Source of the DNA: Flavonifractor sp. An112
Lineage (GTDB): Bacteria; Bacillota; Clostridia; Oscillospirales; Oscillospiraceae
Direction of reading: 5' to 3'
NCBI RefSeq assembly: GCF_002161085.1
Contig: NZ_NFLU01000006.1
Span: forward strand, 112,839 to 176,838
Length of the DNA: 64,000 bases
A model generated the notes under the pieces. It was not told the DNA's origin, did not search any database, and saw only the letters and a program-made list of their open reading frames with translations. The stretch's first letter is position 1; the number at the start of each line of letters is the position of its first letter. Below, one piece after another: positions 37,551 through 46,323 of this stretch. Both the position numbers and the translations under genes were made by a program.

Positions 37551-38126
37551 TTACTTTTGCTTGGGGCCCAGGTTACCCTCTTTCCAGTGCTTACGGCACA
37601 GGCCGATGTATCGGTCGTTGGCCCCCAGCACCACCTGCTCGCCCTCCTTGAGCACATTGCCTTGCTCGTCGAAACGGGCGTTGCACAGGGCCTTCTTGCC
37701 GCACCAGCAGATGGTCTTGACCTCCTCGATCACGTCGGCGGTGGCCAGCAGCTCCGCCGAACCGGGGAACAGGTCCCCCTTGAAGTCGGCCCGCAGGCCG
37801 TAGCAGATCACCGGGATATTCCAGTCGTCCACCAGATCGGTGAGGTAGCGCACCTCCTCCCGGCTGAGGAACTGGGCCTCATCCACGATGATGCAGGCGT
37901 AGGGCTTCAGCTCCCGGGGGGTCATCTCCATCAGGTCAGAAAAATAGATGCAGTCGTGGCTCAGCCCCGCCCGGGAGGCCACAAACCGGGCCCCGTCCCG
38001 CTGATCGATGGCAGGCTTCACCAGCAGGGCATCCTGGCCCCGCTCCTCATAGTTGTAGCGCACCATCAGGGCGTTGGCGGTTTTGCTGGAGCCCATCACT
38101 CCATACCGGAAATACAGCTTTGCCAT
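37551..38126 (-). CDS. tdk: Thymidine kinase
   Basis: Type II thymidine kinase of the salvage pathway. 191 residues: P-loop variant GVMGSSKTA, the Walker B stretch IIVDEAQFL, and the zinc cysteines in CWCGKKALC near residue 140, with CRKHW toward the end. Its start lies 30 bp inside the end of mutY. Confidence 0.93.
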   Translation of the reverse strand: MAKLYFRYGVMGSSKTANALMVRYNYEERGQDALLVKPAIDQRDGARFVASRAGLSHDCIYFSDLMEMTPRELKPYACIIVDEAQFLSREEVRYLTDLVDDWNIPVICYGLRADFKGDLFPGSAELLATADVIEEVKTICWCGKKALCNARFDEQGNVLKEGEQVVLGANDRYIGLCRKHWKEGNLGPKQK

Positions 38127-39172
38127 GGTTCCTCTCCTTCTCCTTTAAGCCGCCCCTCCACCGCAGGCTTGAAAGCCTGAAAGGCGTTGGGCACGGCGTA
38201 GTCCCGGTCCAGTTCCTCCAAAGTGGCCCACACCCAGCCCTCGGGCAGGGTATCGCCGGCCGCCTGGACCAGCACGGCCTTCATATGCCACTCGATATGG
38301 GTAAAAATGTGCTTGCCCGACGGCCCCTGCTCCAGGGAGAGGGCCTCCACCGGACAGGGTGCGGGGGACAGCTCGTTGGGATACTCCCACAGTCCCGCCA
38401 GCAGGCCCCGGCTCTTCCGCCGCCGAAGGGCCACCGCCCCATCCCGGAAGATGAGGAACACCGTCCGCTCCTCCACCCGCCGGGCCTTCTTGGCCGCCTT
38501 TACCGGCAGTTCCCCGGTGCGCTCCGTCAAACGGGCCACACAGAAGTCTCTGGCCGGGCACTGATCGCACAGGGGGGCGCCGTTGGGCAGGCACACGGTG
38601 GCCCCCAGCTCCATCAGGGCCTGGTTAAAGTCCCCGGGGGCATCCACCGGCATGACCCGCTTCAGAGCCACTCCCATCCGGGCCTTGGTGTCCGGCTTCA
38701 TAATATCCCCGTCGTCCCCGGTGATGCGGGCTACCACCCGCAGCACATTGCCGTCCACCGCCGGTTCGGGGATGCCAAAGGCGATGGATGAGATGGCTCC
38801 GGCGGTGTAGTCGCCGATACCAGACAGGGCGTGGATGGCCTCATAGGTATCGGGAAAGACGCCGCCGTGATCCTCCATGATCTGGCGGGCCGCCTTTTGC
38901 AGGTTGCGGGCCCGGTTGTAGTAGCCCAACCCCTGCCACAGCTTCATGAGCCGATCCTCCTCCACCGCCGCCAGATCAGCCACAGTGGGCAGTTCCGCCA
39001 GAAAGCGTCGGTAGTAGTCCAGCACCGCCGCCACCCGGGTCTGCTGGAGCATGATCTCGCTGATCCATACATGGTAGGGGGTGGGGTCGCTGCGCCAGGG
39101 CAGCACCCGGGCGTTTTCCCGGTACCATTGCAGCAGCGGGATGGGAAGCAGTTCCAGGGGTTCCAAAGGCAT
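38096..39172 (-). CDS. mutY: A/G-specific adenine glycosylase MutY
   Basis: Removes adenine mispaired with 8-oxoguanine. 358 residues: catalytic Glu39 in WISEIMLQQT, helix-hairpin-helix with LSGIGDYTAGAI, catalytic Asp140 in AVDGNV, 4Fe-4S cysteines 194, 202, 205 and 211, then a NUDIX-like C-terminal domain. GGAGG stands only 1 nt before ATG 39172 but 7 nt before a TTG two codons later, so initiation at TTG is possible. First gene of mutY-tdk-radical SAM. Confidence 0.94.
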   Translation of the reverse strand: MPLEPLELLPIPLLQWYRENARVLPWRSDPTPYHVWISEIMLQQTRVAAVLDYYRRFLAELPTVADLAAVEEDRLMKLWQGLGYYNRARNLQKAARQIMEDHGGVFPDTYEAIHALSGIGDYTAGAISSIAFGIPEPAVDGNVLRVVARITGDDGDIMKPDTKARMGVALKRVMPVDAPGDFNQALMELGATVCLPNGAPLCDQCPARDFCVARLTERTGELPVKAAKKARRVEERTVFLIFRDGAVALRRRKSRGLLAGLWEYPNELSPAPCPVEALSLEQGPSGKHIFTHIEWHMKAVLVQAAGDTLPEGWVWATLEELDRDYAVPNAFQAFKPAVEGRLKGEGEEPWQSCISGME

Positions 39173-39201
39173 ACCTCCAAAGTCTGATTGTTATCCCGCT
39201 C

Positions 39202-39230
39202 ATTATATAATGGCCGCCCTCCTTTTTCAA
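39202..39230 (-). promoter_or_regulatory. Promoter of mutY
   Basis: TTGAAA (39225-39230), 17 bp, TATAAT (39202-39207) on the minus strand. Confidence 0.72.
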
Positions 39231-39263
39231 TTCCCACGGTTCTACAAAATTTTCTTCGCCCCC

Positions 39264-39293
39264 TTGCACTTACCAACAGGTTACCTCTATAAT
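39264..39293 (+). promoter_or_regulatory. Promoter of the FUSC gene
   Basis: TTGCAC (39264-39269), 18 bp, TATAAT (39288-39293), with the gene starting at 39332. Confidence 0.68.
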
Positions 39294-39331
39294 GTTAGAT
39301 AAGCAATCAATCTCGACTGGGGGTATCTGTT

Positions 39332-41242
39332 GTGGCCGCGGGTTCCGGCATCAGGGGCTTTCCGGCGCTGTTCTGGCGCCGGTGGAAGGGGGCCTTTTCC
39401 ACCATTTTGTTCTACGTGGTCCAGTTCCTGCTGGTAACCTGGATCTTCGGCAGCACCTACGCCATGGTGGTCTCCTGCTCCACCACCCTGTTTCAGCTCC
39501 GCCGGAAGGAGGCCAACCGGCTGGAGGACTACGCGGCCATGTGCCTCATGTCCCTGCTGCTGTGCCTGCTGGCCTTTGCCGCCGCCCTCAATGTGTGGCT
39601 GTGCGCCATCCTGAATTTCGCCGTACCCTTCTTCCTGGTGTTCTGGAAGTGCAGCCAGTTCACCCCCAAGGGCCACATGGGCTACGCCATGACCTTCGTC
39701 TTTCTGGAGCTGCGTCCACCCACGCTGGAGCAGCTGCCCATTCAGCTGGAGGCGGTGGGCTTCTGCTGCGTACTGCTGGTGATCGCTCTGCTCATCAACG
39801 CCAGGGTAACCCACATCACCAGTGACCCGGCGGGTCAGATTTCTGCCAGCCTGCTGCGGCTGGCCGACCTGCTGGACGGGCTGTCCAGCGGCGGCGACGA
39901 CAAATCCGCCGGCAAGGAGCTCTACGACCTGGCCCGCAGTTTCCACCGAAAGGGCTATGACCGGCGGCACCTGCTCCACCTGCCTGACCGGCAGAAGCGG
40001 TGCTATCATCTGCTGGCTCTGCTGTTTCAGCGGGCCTCCTATCTGGTCACCGACGGTCCCTCCTGGCAGGACGCCAAAAACACCCCGGCCTTCCCCCATA
40101 CCATGCACACCCTGGCGGAGGTGGTGCGGCAGCTGCAAAGCGCCTGGGAGCCCGCCGCCCGGCAGCGGCTGGCCGCCCGCATTCAGGCCCTGCTTGACAA
40201 TACCGACCTGCCCCAGGGCCGTCTGCGCATCTTCTACCGCAGCGTACTCCACACCCTGCTGCTCCTGTGCCGGGAGTCCTTCCACGCCCAGCACGACCCC
40301 TTTTTCCGCAAGGTGCCCTGGCGGGCTGCCTGGAGCAGCCTGTGCCAGCGGTTCTCCCCCGCCCGGTTTGAGTTCCGCTTTGCTCTGCGTCTGGCGGTGG
40401 TTATGACCATCAGCACCACCGTCAGCTTCCTGTGGGAGTTTGAGCACACCTACTGGTTCCCCCTCCATGCCTTCCTGCTCCTCCAGCCCAGCTATGAGGA
40501 GAGCGCCCACCGTATGGTCACCCGCCCCGTGGGCACCGCCATCGGCTGTGTCATTGTCCATCTGGTGTATCCCTGGCTGCCCGGCCTACCAGGTATCTTT
40601 GTGTTCTCCCTCATTATGATCTCCCTGATGTACTGCTGTACCCCAGGCACCTGGGTCCATCCCATTTTCTCCACCTCCTTTGCTCTCACCATGGCCACTT
40701 TAACGGTACAGGAGACCGAAGCCATCGGCCTGCGGCTCATGTATCTGGGTATGGCAGTGGCGCTGGTGCTGGTGGTCAACACCTTCCTGCTGCCCAACCG
40801 GAAGGAACCCCAGTTCCGCCGGAACTTCCAGGAGCTCTACCGACTCCAGGCCTACTACTGGGAGGTCATCCGCCGCAGCCTCCGCCAACCGGTGGACCCC
40901 GCCCTGTTCAGCGAACTGCTCTCTCAGTTCCACATGGTCTATCATGAAGCTGCCCAGTACACCGACCATCAGGCCCCGGAGGAGGCCGAATACCACCGGA
41001 AACGGCTGGTGATCCTGTGGAATATGTTCTCCGAGCTGGAGCAGACAGAAGGTCTCATCCAGTCAGGGGCCGTCACGCCGGAGGAGCAGACCGCCCTGGA
41101 CAGCGTGGCCGCCGCCCTTGGCGCCCGGATCTGTCCCCTCACCGATCTGAACGGCGTCCCGGTGGAGACGCTGCCCCAAGGGGAACTGTGCTATGTGGTC
41201 CGCCGTTATATGGAAAACGCCCAGACCCTGGCAAACGCATAA
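39332..41242 (+). CDS. FUSC-family integral membrane protein
   Basis: 636 residues from GTG 39332 (GGGGG about 8 nt upstream). Two clusters of membrane helices (about 20-145 and 350-470), each followed by a cytoplasmic helical domain, the layout of the FUSC / aromatic acid exporter (ArAE-like) proteins such as fusaric acid resistance and YccS-type proteins. LQPSYEESAHRMVTRPVGTAIG in the second half is the most family-like stretch. Probably an efflux pump, substrate unknown. Single-gene unit with its own promoter and terminator. Confidence 0.78.
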   Translation: MAAGSGIRGFPALFWRRWKGAFSTILFYVVQFLLVTWIFGSTYAMVVSCSTTLFQLRRKEANRLEDYAAMCLMSLLLCLLAFAAALNVWLCAILNFAVPFFLVFWKCSQFTPKGHMGYAMTFVFLELRPPTLEQLPIQLEAVGFCCVLLVIALLINARVTHITSDPAGQISASLLRLADLLDGLSSGGDDKSAGKELYDLARSFHRKGYDRRHLLHLPDRQKRCYHLLALLFQRASYLVTDGPSWQDAKNTPAFPHTMHTLAEVVRQLQSAWEPAARQRLAARIQALLDNTDLPQGRLRIFYRSVLHTLLLLCRESFHAQHDPFFRKVPWRAAWSSLCQRFSPARFEFRFALRLAVVMTISTTVSFLWEFEHTYWFPLHAFLLLQPSYEESAHRMVTRPVGTAIGCVIVHLVYPWLPGLPGIFVFSLIMISLMYCCTPGTWVHPIFSTSFALTMATLTVQETEAIGLRLMYLGMAVALVLVVNTFLLPNRKEPQFRRNFQELYRLQAYYWEVIRRSLRQPVDPALFSELLSQFHMVYHEAAQYTDHQAPEEAEYHRKRLVILWNMFSELEQTEGLIQSGAVTPEEQTALDSVAAALGARICPLTDLNGVPVETLPQGELCYVVRRYMENAQTLANA

Positions 41243-41245
41243 CAA

Positions 41246-41288
41246 CAGCCGCGCCGCAGAAACAATTTGCGGCGCGGCTGATTTTTTT
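41246..41288 (+). terminator. Terminator after the FUSC gene
   Basis: CAGCCGCGCCGCA (41246-41258) pairs perfectly with 41268-41280, loop of 9 nt, then A and seven T. Confidence 0.9.
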
Positions 41289-41349
41289 GCGCCACGCAAT
41301 GAAAAGGGCCCGCCAAATACTCTAATAGGCAGAAAGGGGGGCGCCACCC

Positions 41350-41814
41350 TTGACCGAACAGGAATTTGCGACCCGTACCGAGGCACTTAAGGCCAGACTG
41401 TACCGCACCGCCTATCTCTACCTGGGCAGCGAGGCCTATGCCCTGGATGCGGTGGACGAGGCTATCTATCTGGGGCTGCTGCATCATAAGCGGCTGCGCC
41501 AGCCGGAACACTTCAATACCTGGCTCACCCGCATTCTCATCAACGCCTGCAACGCCGAGCTCCGACGCCGCAAGCGGGAGCTGGCGGTGGAGGAGCTGCC
41601 CGAGACCGCAGCGGAGACCTATGACAATCTGCCGCTGAAGGAGGCCATCCGCCGCCTGCCTCGGGATTTGCGGGCAGTCATCATCCTGCGCTACTTCCAG
41701 GGTCTCACCCTGGCGGAGACAGCGGAGGCCCTGGAGATCCCAACCGGCACCGTCTCCACCCGGCAGCGCAAAGCCCTGTCCCTGCTGAAACTGGAATTAA
41801 GCGAGGAGGCTTGA
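41350..41814 (+). CDS. RNA polymerase sigma factor (sigma-70 family, ECF type)
   Basis: 154 residues from TTG 41350, with GGGGGG 8-13 nt upstream. Region 2 about residues 15-70 (LYRTAYLYLGSEAYALDAV, HFNTWLTRILINACN), region 4 about 95-150 (RYFQGLTLAETAEALEIPTG, then TVSTRQRKAL). No region 3, hence ECF class. It is followed 3 nt after its stop by a DUF4179 membrane protein, the usual partner that restrains it. No promoter was found upstream, as is common for self-activated sigma genes. Confidence 0.88.
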   Translation: MTEQEFATRTEALKARLYRTAYLYLGSEAYALDAVDEAIYLGLLHHKRLRQPEHFNTWLTRILINACNAELRRRKRELAVEELPETAAETYDNLPLKEAIRRLPRDLRAVIILRYFQGLTLAETAEALEIPTGTVSTRQRKALSLLKLELSEEA

Positions 41815-41817
41815 ACC

Positions 41818-43191
41818 ATGGACCGTATGGAAGAATACCGCCTGCTCCTGGATGAGCTGGAGCAGACGCCCTCCGGGCTGGAGTCCGCCCTGCCCCGGGC
41901 CAGAGCCAGATACCGGCGGCGCCGGCTGAGCCGCTGGATCGCTGCCCCCGCCGGCAGTGTGGCCGCCATGTTTGCCGTCTTTGTGCTGCTGGTCAACCTG
42001 GTAACTCCCTTCGCCCTGGCCTGCTCCAACATCCCCATCCTGAAGGAGCTTACCGCCGCCGTGGCCTTTTCCCCCAGCCTGAAAGCCTCCATTGAGCACG
42101 AATATGTCCAGCGGGTGGCGCAGAGCCAGACCGACGGCGACGTGACCATGAAGGTGGAATATCTCATTGTGGACCAGAAGCAGGTCAATGTCTTCTTCTC
42201 CCTGAGCAGTGACCGCTATTCCCAGCTGGACGGCTCCGGGGATATCCGAATGGCCGACGGCCAGCAAGCCCATGCCAGCCTCTCCTTCTCCCAGACCCCC
42301 AGCGACCCGAAGGAGCTGCGGCATATCTCCATCGACTTCCAGGAGGAGGACGTACCCGATACCCTGATCCTGGACTACAAGGTGTGGGCGGCGGACGACA
42401 CCGAAGCCGCTGTTCCATCGGAAGATTCCGGCCTGTGGGACGATCCACCCGGTGATCCCGATGCGGTGGCCATTTTCTCCTTCACCCTACAGTTCGACCC
42501 CAACTTTACCAGCCAGGGCAGTCAGATCACCCTGGACCAACCCTTTACCCTGGACGGCCAACAGCTGAAAGTAGTGGGGCTGGAGATCTACCCCACCCAC
42601 GTCCGGGTGGACATCCAGGAGGACGAGGCCAACACCGTTCAAATCAACAGCCTGACCTGCTGGCTGGAGGACGACAAGGGCGTGCGCTATGACCGGCCTC
42701 AGGGGCTGATCGCCCACGGCGATGGCGGCACCCCCCGGGTCACCTCCTACCGCTTTGAGAGCAGCTATTTTGAGGATGCCCAGCACCTGACCCTTCACAT
42801 CGAAGGAGCCATCTGGCAGGACAAGGAGGAACACTGGGTCACAGTGGATCTGACCACTGGCCGGACTGATCCTCTGCCCGACGGCATCACTCTGGCTCGA
42901 ATTGAGGAAATAGACGGCATTCCAACCCTCACCTTCCGGGCCCCCACCCTGGCAGACGGCATGGTGTTCCGCCAGGTGGTAGGCCCCATCTACCGCGCTC
43001 CCGACGGAAGCGAGCACCACTTCAGTATGGCATCCCACACCATCGCCAGAGATGAGGACGGGACGGAGCTGGAGGGAGTCTTTGAGGAGTCCGTTCCCCT
43101 GAAAGATTATCCCTTTGACCAGGTGGAACTGGAGATCCTGGACTGTTATTCCGCCGCCCCGGAGTCCCCCATCGTGCTCCCATTGCGCTGA
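41818..43191 (+). CDS. DUF4179-domain membrane protein, probable anti-sigma factor
   Basis: 457 residues: cytoplasmic N-terminus (about 1-40), a membrane helix at about 45-68 (VAAMFAVFVLLVNLVTPFAL), then an outer domain with NIPILKELTAAVAFSPSLK, typical of DUF4179, and further beta-rich regions to the C-terminus. Genes of this type follow ECF sigma genes in Clostridia and are believed to hold the sigma factor at the membrane. Shares the general topology of the A proteins of the PadR operon, without clear similarity. Confidence 0.82.
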   Translation: MDRMEEYRLLLDELEQTPSGLESALPRARARYRRRRLSRWIAAPAGSVAAMFAVFVLLVNLVTPFALACSNIPILKELTAAVAFSPSLKASIEHEYVQRVAQSQTDGDVTMKVEYLIVDQKQVNVFFSLSSDRYSQLDGSGDIRMADGQQAHASLSFSQTPSDPKELRHISIDFQEEDVPDTLILDYKVWAADDTEAAVPSEDSGLWDDPPGDPDAVAIFSFTLQFDPNFTSQGSQITLDQPFTLDGQQLKVVGLEIYPTHVRVDIQEDEANTVQINSLTCWLEDDKGVRYDRPQGLIAHGDGGTPRVTSYRFESSYFEDAQHLTLHIEGAIWQDKEEHWVTVDLTTGRTDPLPDGITLARIEEIDGIPTLTFRAPTLADGMVFRQVVGPIYRAPDGSEHHFSMASHTIARDEDGTELEGVFEESVPLKDYPFDQVELEILDCYSAAPESPIVLPLR

Positions 43192-43192
43192 A

Positions 43193-43392
43193 GCGCCAAA
43201 AGGGGCTGTTGCAAAATGTGCAGCTCGTACAAAGACCCGTCATTCCGAGAAAAACGGCCGCCCACCGGGCGGCCGTTTTTCGTGGGAATCCGTCCCTTTT
43301 GCCGGGGAAACGGATTGCCACGCCAGTGTGCGCACTGGCTCGCAATGACAGGTTTGTGCAAAACAGCTATTTTGCAACAGGCCCCTTTGCGC
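43193..43392. repeat. MITE-like interspersed element with terminal inverted repeats
   Basis: The 200-bp gap between two convergent genes is bounded by near-perfect inverted repeats: AAAAGGGGCTGTTGCAAAAT (43198-43217 region) and its complement at 43371-43390, differing by a single inserted base. The similarity continues inwards as imperfect arms up to TCATTCCGAG (left) and CTCGCAATGA (right). The inside includes GGATTGCCACGCCAGTG-type sequence typical of short repeats scattered in Oscillospiraceae genomes (from memory). No transposase gene. It carries a strong internal hairpin, listed separately. Confidence 0.7.
43250..43280. terminator. Bidirectional terminator inside the MITE-like element
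   Basis: AAAAACGGCCGCCC (43250-43263) and GGGCGGCCGTTTTT (43267-43280) form a 14-bp perfect stem with a 3-nt loop and A5/T5 flanks. It can stop both the DUF4179 transcript (+) and the recG-side transcript (-). Confidence 0.85.
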
Positions 43393-43394
43393 GC

Positions 43395-43781
43395 TTACTG
43401 TTTCTCCAGCAGCTCCTCCAGCAGTTCCACCGCCTCATACACCATCCGGTCGCAGTGGCACTTGTGCTCTTCGCCCCGCTCCTCCGCCAGGCGCAGTAGA
43501 GTAGCACAGTCCAGGGCCTGATTGTGCTCCCGGAACCGGCGCATCAGGTCCAGGGCGGCGTTGCTGTCGGCCCCCGCCATACCCAGTGCCATCAGGGCCC
43601 CGGTCACCGCGCCGCAGGTGGCGCCGTGCTTCATGCCCGCTCCGAAGTGGGCGCCCAGCTGGTAGGCCGCCTCCTTGGTCAGTCCGCACTGGTCGGCAAA
43701 GGGCACCAGCACCGACTGGCAGCAGTTGAAGTGGATATCGGTTCGGGCCCGCAGGCCCTTGGTCTCTTCCATACGATCCAT
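43395..43781 (-). CDS. C_GCAxxG_C_C family protein (putative redox protein)
   Basis: 128 residues with the diagnostic cysteine pattern: CCQSVLVPF near residue 20, GATCGAVTGALMALG near 53-67, and CHC near residue 110. The family is thought to be redox-active with metal or disulfide chemistry; its reaction is unknown. ATG at 43781 is used; ATG at 43772 (MEETKG) is equally possible. Lies just downstream of recG. Confidence 0.85.
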   Translation of the reverse strand: MDRMEETKGLRARTDIHFNCCQSVLVPFADQCGLTKEAAYQLGAHFGAGMKHGATCGAVTGALMALGMAGADSNAALDLMRRFREHNQALDCATLLRLAEERGEEHKCHCDRMVYEAVELLEELLEKQ

Positions 43782-43804
43782 AAAACAGTTTCTGTCCTTT
43801 TCTC

Positions 43805-45892
43805 TTAGTTAAATACGTCCCCCTGCTCGGCAAAAAGACGTTTCACCCGCCCCAGCAGTCCGGCGTGCTCCGGCAGAGTCAGGCCGGGGTCGGAGCGGAG
43901 CAGTTCCTCGGCGGCAGTCTGTGCCTCCTTCAGCACCCGCATATCCCCCGCCAGATCGGCAATACCCAGCTGAGGCAAGCCGTGCTGCCGGGAGCCGAAA
44001 AAGTCGCCGGGGCCACGGAGGTGCAGATCCTCCTCCGCGATTTTAAACCCATCGTTGGTTTTTGACAAGACCCTCAGCCGCTCCCGGCTGTCCTGGCTGC
44101 GGGTGGAGGTCACCAGCACGCAGTAGGACTGGTGCTTGCCACGGCCCACCCGGCCCCGCAGCTGGTGGAGCTGGGAAAGGCCGAAGCGGTCGGCGTTCTC
44201 CACGATCATCAGGGCGGCGTTGGGCACGTCCACCCCCACCTCGATGACGGTTGTGGACACCAGCACATCCAGCTCCCCGGCGGCAAAAGCGGTCATAACC
44301 GCGTCCTTCTCCTTGCTCTTCATCTTGCCGTGGACCAGCCCCACCCGCAGGTCGGGAAAGACCTGGGTCTGGAGGGTCTGGGCATAGGTAACGGCGGCCT
44401 TCAGGTCAGCCGCCGGGCCGCCGGGACCCGGCTCCTCTCCGTCAGCCTCTCCTTCCTCTACAGCAGGGCAGACCATATAGACCTGACGGCCCTCTCCCAC
44501 CAGCTTGCGGACAAAATTGTACATCCGCTGCCGCTTGTCCTCCCCCACCACATAGGTCTCCACCGGGGAACGACCGGGGGGCAATTCATCCACCACCGAC
44601 ACATCCAGATCGCCGTAGATGATGAGGGCCAGGGTGCGGGGAATGGGGGTGGCCGACATGACCAGCACATGGGGCGTGCCGTTAGCCTTGGCCGCCAGGG
44701 CTGCCCGCTGGCCTACGCCAAAGCGGTGCTGCTCGTCGGTGACCACCAGCCCCAGCTTTGCAAAGGTCACTCCCTCGCTCAAAAGAGCGTGGGTGCCGAT
44801 GGCCAGATCCAGCTCGCCGCTCTCCAGGGCGGCATACACCGTCTTGCGGGCCTTACCCTTCACCGCGCCGGTGAGCAGCCCCACCCGCAACCCGGCCTGC
44901 TCCAGCAAAGGCGCCAGAGAGCGGTAGTGCTGCTCAGCCAGCAGCTCGGTGGGCGCCATCAGGGCACACTGATACCCGTTTTTCGCCGCCAGCCAGGCCC
45001 CGTAGGCCGCCAGCATGGTCTTACCCGAGCCCACGTCGCCCTGGACCAGCCGGTTCATGGGAGCGCCGGAGGTGAAATCGGCAGTCATCTCCCCAATCAC
45101 CCGCCGCTGTGCCCCAGTGAGAGAGAAGGGGAGCAGATTCAGGAAGTCCTCCTCTGGGAACTGTTCAAAGGACAGCCCTGCCGCCTTGTCCCGGCGGATA
45201 CGCAGCAGAGCCATGCCGCAGGTGAGATAGAACAGCTCCTCGAAAATGAGCCGCCGCCGGGCCACCGCCAGGGCATCCTCATCGGCTGGGAAGTGGACGT
45301 TGCGGACGGCAAACTCGGCCTCGGCCAGCTGGTGGGCCTGCCGCAGGTTGTGGGGCAGACTCTCCTCCACCTGAGCGGCACACTCCTCCACACATCGGAG
45401 AGTAAGCCCCGCCAGCAGGTTGTTGGACACCCCGTGGGTCAGGGAATATACCGGCAAAATGCGGCCGGTGAAGCGCACCTTGTCCACCCGCTCGCACACC
45501 GGGTTGGTCATCTGCCGCCGGGCGCCCTCCCCTTCCACCTTGCCGAAGCAGACGTAAGTTTCCCCCGTCCGCAGGGCATCCTTCAAATAGGCCTGGTTAA
45601 AAAAGGTGGCGGTGAGGCTGCCGGTGTCGTCCACCAGGCGCGCCTTCACCAGCTCCAGTCCCTTTCGGATACGGGAGAGTCGGGGCGGCTCGGCCACCAT
45701 CAGAGTGAGGCATACCGGCACATCCGCCGGCGCCGAGGCAATGGAGGCACTCTTCCGCCGGTCCTCGTAGTCCCGGGGATAGTAGCCCAGCAGATCACCC
45801 ACGGTAGTCAGCCCCAGACGGGCCAGAGCTTTGGCCCGCGCAGGACCCACCCCAGGCAGGGCCTCCACGCCGGTCTTTAGTGTCAGCGACAT
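43805..45892 (-). CDS. recG: ATP-dependent DNA helicase RecG
   Basis: Branch-migration helicase that regresses stalled forks. 695 residues: N-terminal wedge (OB-fold) domain with GVGPARAKALARLGL (helix-hairpin-helix), SF2 helicase core with Walker A GDVGSGKT near 290, DEQH box (VVTDEQHRFG), SATPIPRTLA and the C-terminal QLRGRVGRG motif VI. Complete. Start at 45892 with AGAGGTGAG upstream. Confidence 0.96.
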   Translation of the reverse strand: MSLTLKTGVEALPGVGPARAKALARLGLTTVGDLLGYYPRDYEDRRKSASIASAPADVPVCLTLMVAEPPRLSRIRKGLELVKARLVDDTGSLTATFFNQAYLKDALRTGETYVCFGKVEGEGARRQMTNPVCERVDKVRFTGRILPVYSLTHGVSNNLLAGLTLRCVEECAAQVEESLPHNLRQAHQLAEAEFAVRNVHFPADEDALAVARRRLIFEELFYLTCGMALLRIRRDKAAGLSFEQFPEEDFLNLLPFSLTGAQRRVIGEMTADFTSGAPMNRLVQGDVGSGKTMLAAYGAWLAAKNGYQCALMAPTELLAEQHYRSLAPLLEQAGLRVGLLTGAVKGKARKTVYAALESGELDLAIGTHALLSEGVTFAKLGLVVTDEQHRFGVGQRAALAAKANGTPHVLVMSATPIPRTLALIIYGDLDVSVVDELPPGRSPVETYVVGEDKRQRMYNFVRKLVGEGRQVYMVCPAVEEGEADGEEPGPGGPAADLKAAVTYAQTLQTQVFPDLRVGLVHGKMKSKEKDAVMTAFAAGELDVLVSTTVIEVGVDVPNAALMIVENADRFGLSQLHQLRGRVGRGKHQSYCVLVTSTRSQDSRERLRVLSKTNDGFKIAEEDLHLRGPGDFFGSRQHGLPQLGIADLAGDMRVLKEAQTAAEELLRSDPGLTLPEHAGLLGRVKRLFAEQGDVFN

Positions 45893-45974
45893 GATCTCAC
45901 CTCTTTTGCATCGTTCTATACCATTTTTGCATAAAAAGTTTCCAGGCTTCCATTTTCGGAAGGGAAGATAGTGT

Positions 45975-46122
45975 GAAAGGAAACCATCAGGGTGTCCTTT
46001 CGCGTCCAGTCAAAACTTTTTAAAACTTCTCAGAAGTTTTAAAAAGGCACTCAGTTTGTCGAAACCGCTTTTCGACAAACTGAGTGTAGCATATTTCCTA
46101 TTTCCCGGCAAGCGGCCGGGAA
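45975..46122. repeat. Array of four consecutive hairpins in the recG-pyc intergenic region
   Basis: 45975-45985/45991-46001 (11 bp, one mismatch); 46016-46030/46032-46046 (15 bp, one-base centre, AT-rich); 46048-46064/46070-46086 (17 bp perfect, 5-nt loop); 46102-46109/46115-46122 (8 bp perfect). They follow one another with gaps of 1-15 nt. No coding capacity and no transposase. It could be an interspersed REP-type element, a processed RNA, or simply several insulators. Together with the pyc promoter and leader it fills the gene-free 45893-46323. Confidence 0.65.
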
Positions 46123-46168
46123 GATTCCTGTAGTTCCCGCCAAGATTTGCAATTTTAAAGAAAAATGA

Positions 46169-46198
46169 TTGCAAATACTTTAGCGTATAAGATATAAT
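46169..46198 (+). promoter_or_regulatory. Promoter of pyruvate carboxylase
   Basis: TTGCAA (46169-46174), 18 bp, TATAAT (46193-46198). A second TATAAT (46210-46215) without a good -35 lies just downstream. The start falls about 46205, giving a leader of about 120 nt. Confidence 0.68.
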
Positions 46199-46254
46199 GT
46201 TTCTACTGGTATAATATCATAGGGAATATGCCCGGAAAGGACCGGGCCCTCAGC

Positions 46255-46279
46255 CCCCGGCACGAAGGAGTGACCGGGG
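46255..46279 (+). other. Hairpin in the pyruvate carboxylase leader
   Basis: CCCCGGCAC (46255-46263) pairs with GTG-A-CCGGGG (46270-46279, one bulged A), leaving GAAGGA in the loop. It is preceded by a CCCGG/CCGGG stem (about 46231-46246). Neither has a T-tract, so they are structural rather than terminating. Confidence 0.45.
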
Positions 46280-46323
46280 ATTGCTTGCACAGTAAGAGAT
46301 TTTTGTTAGAAAGGACGGACAGT

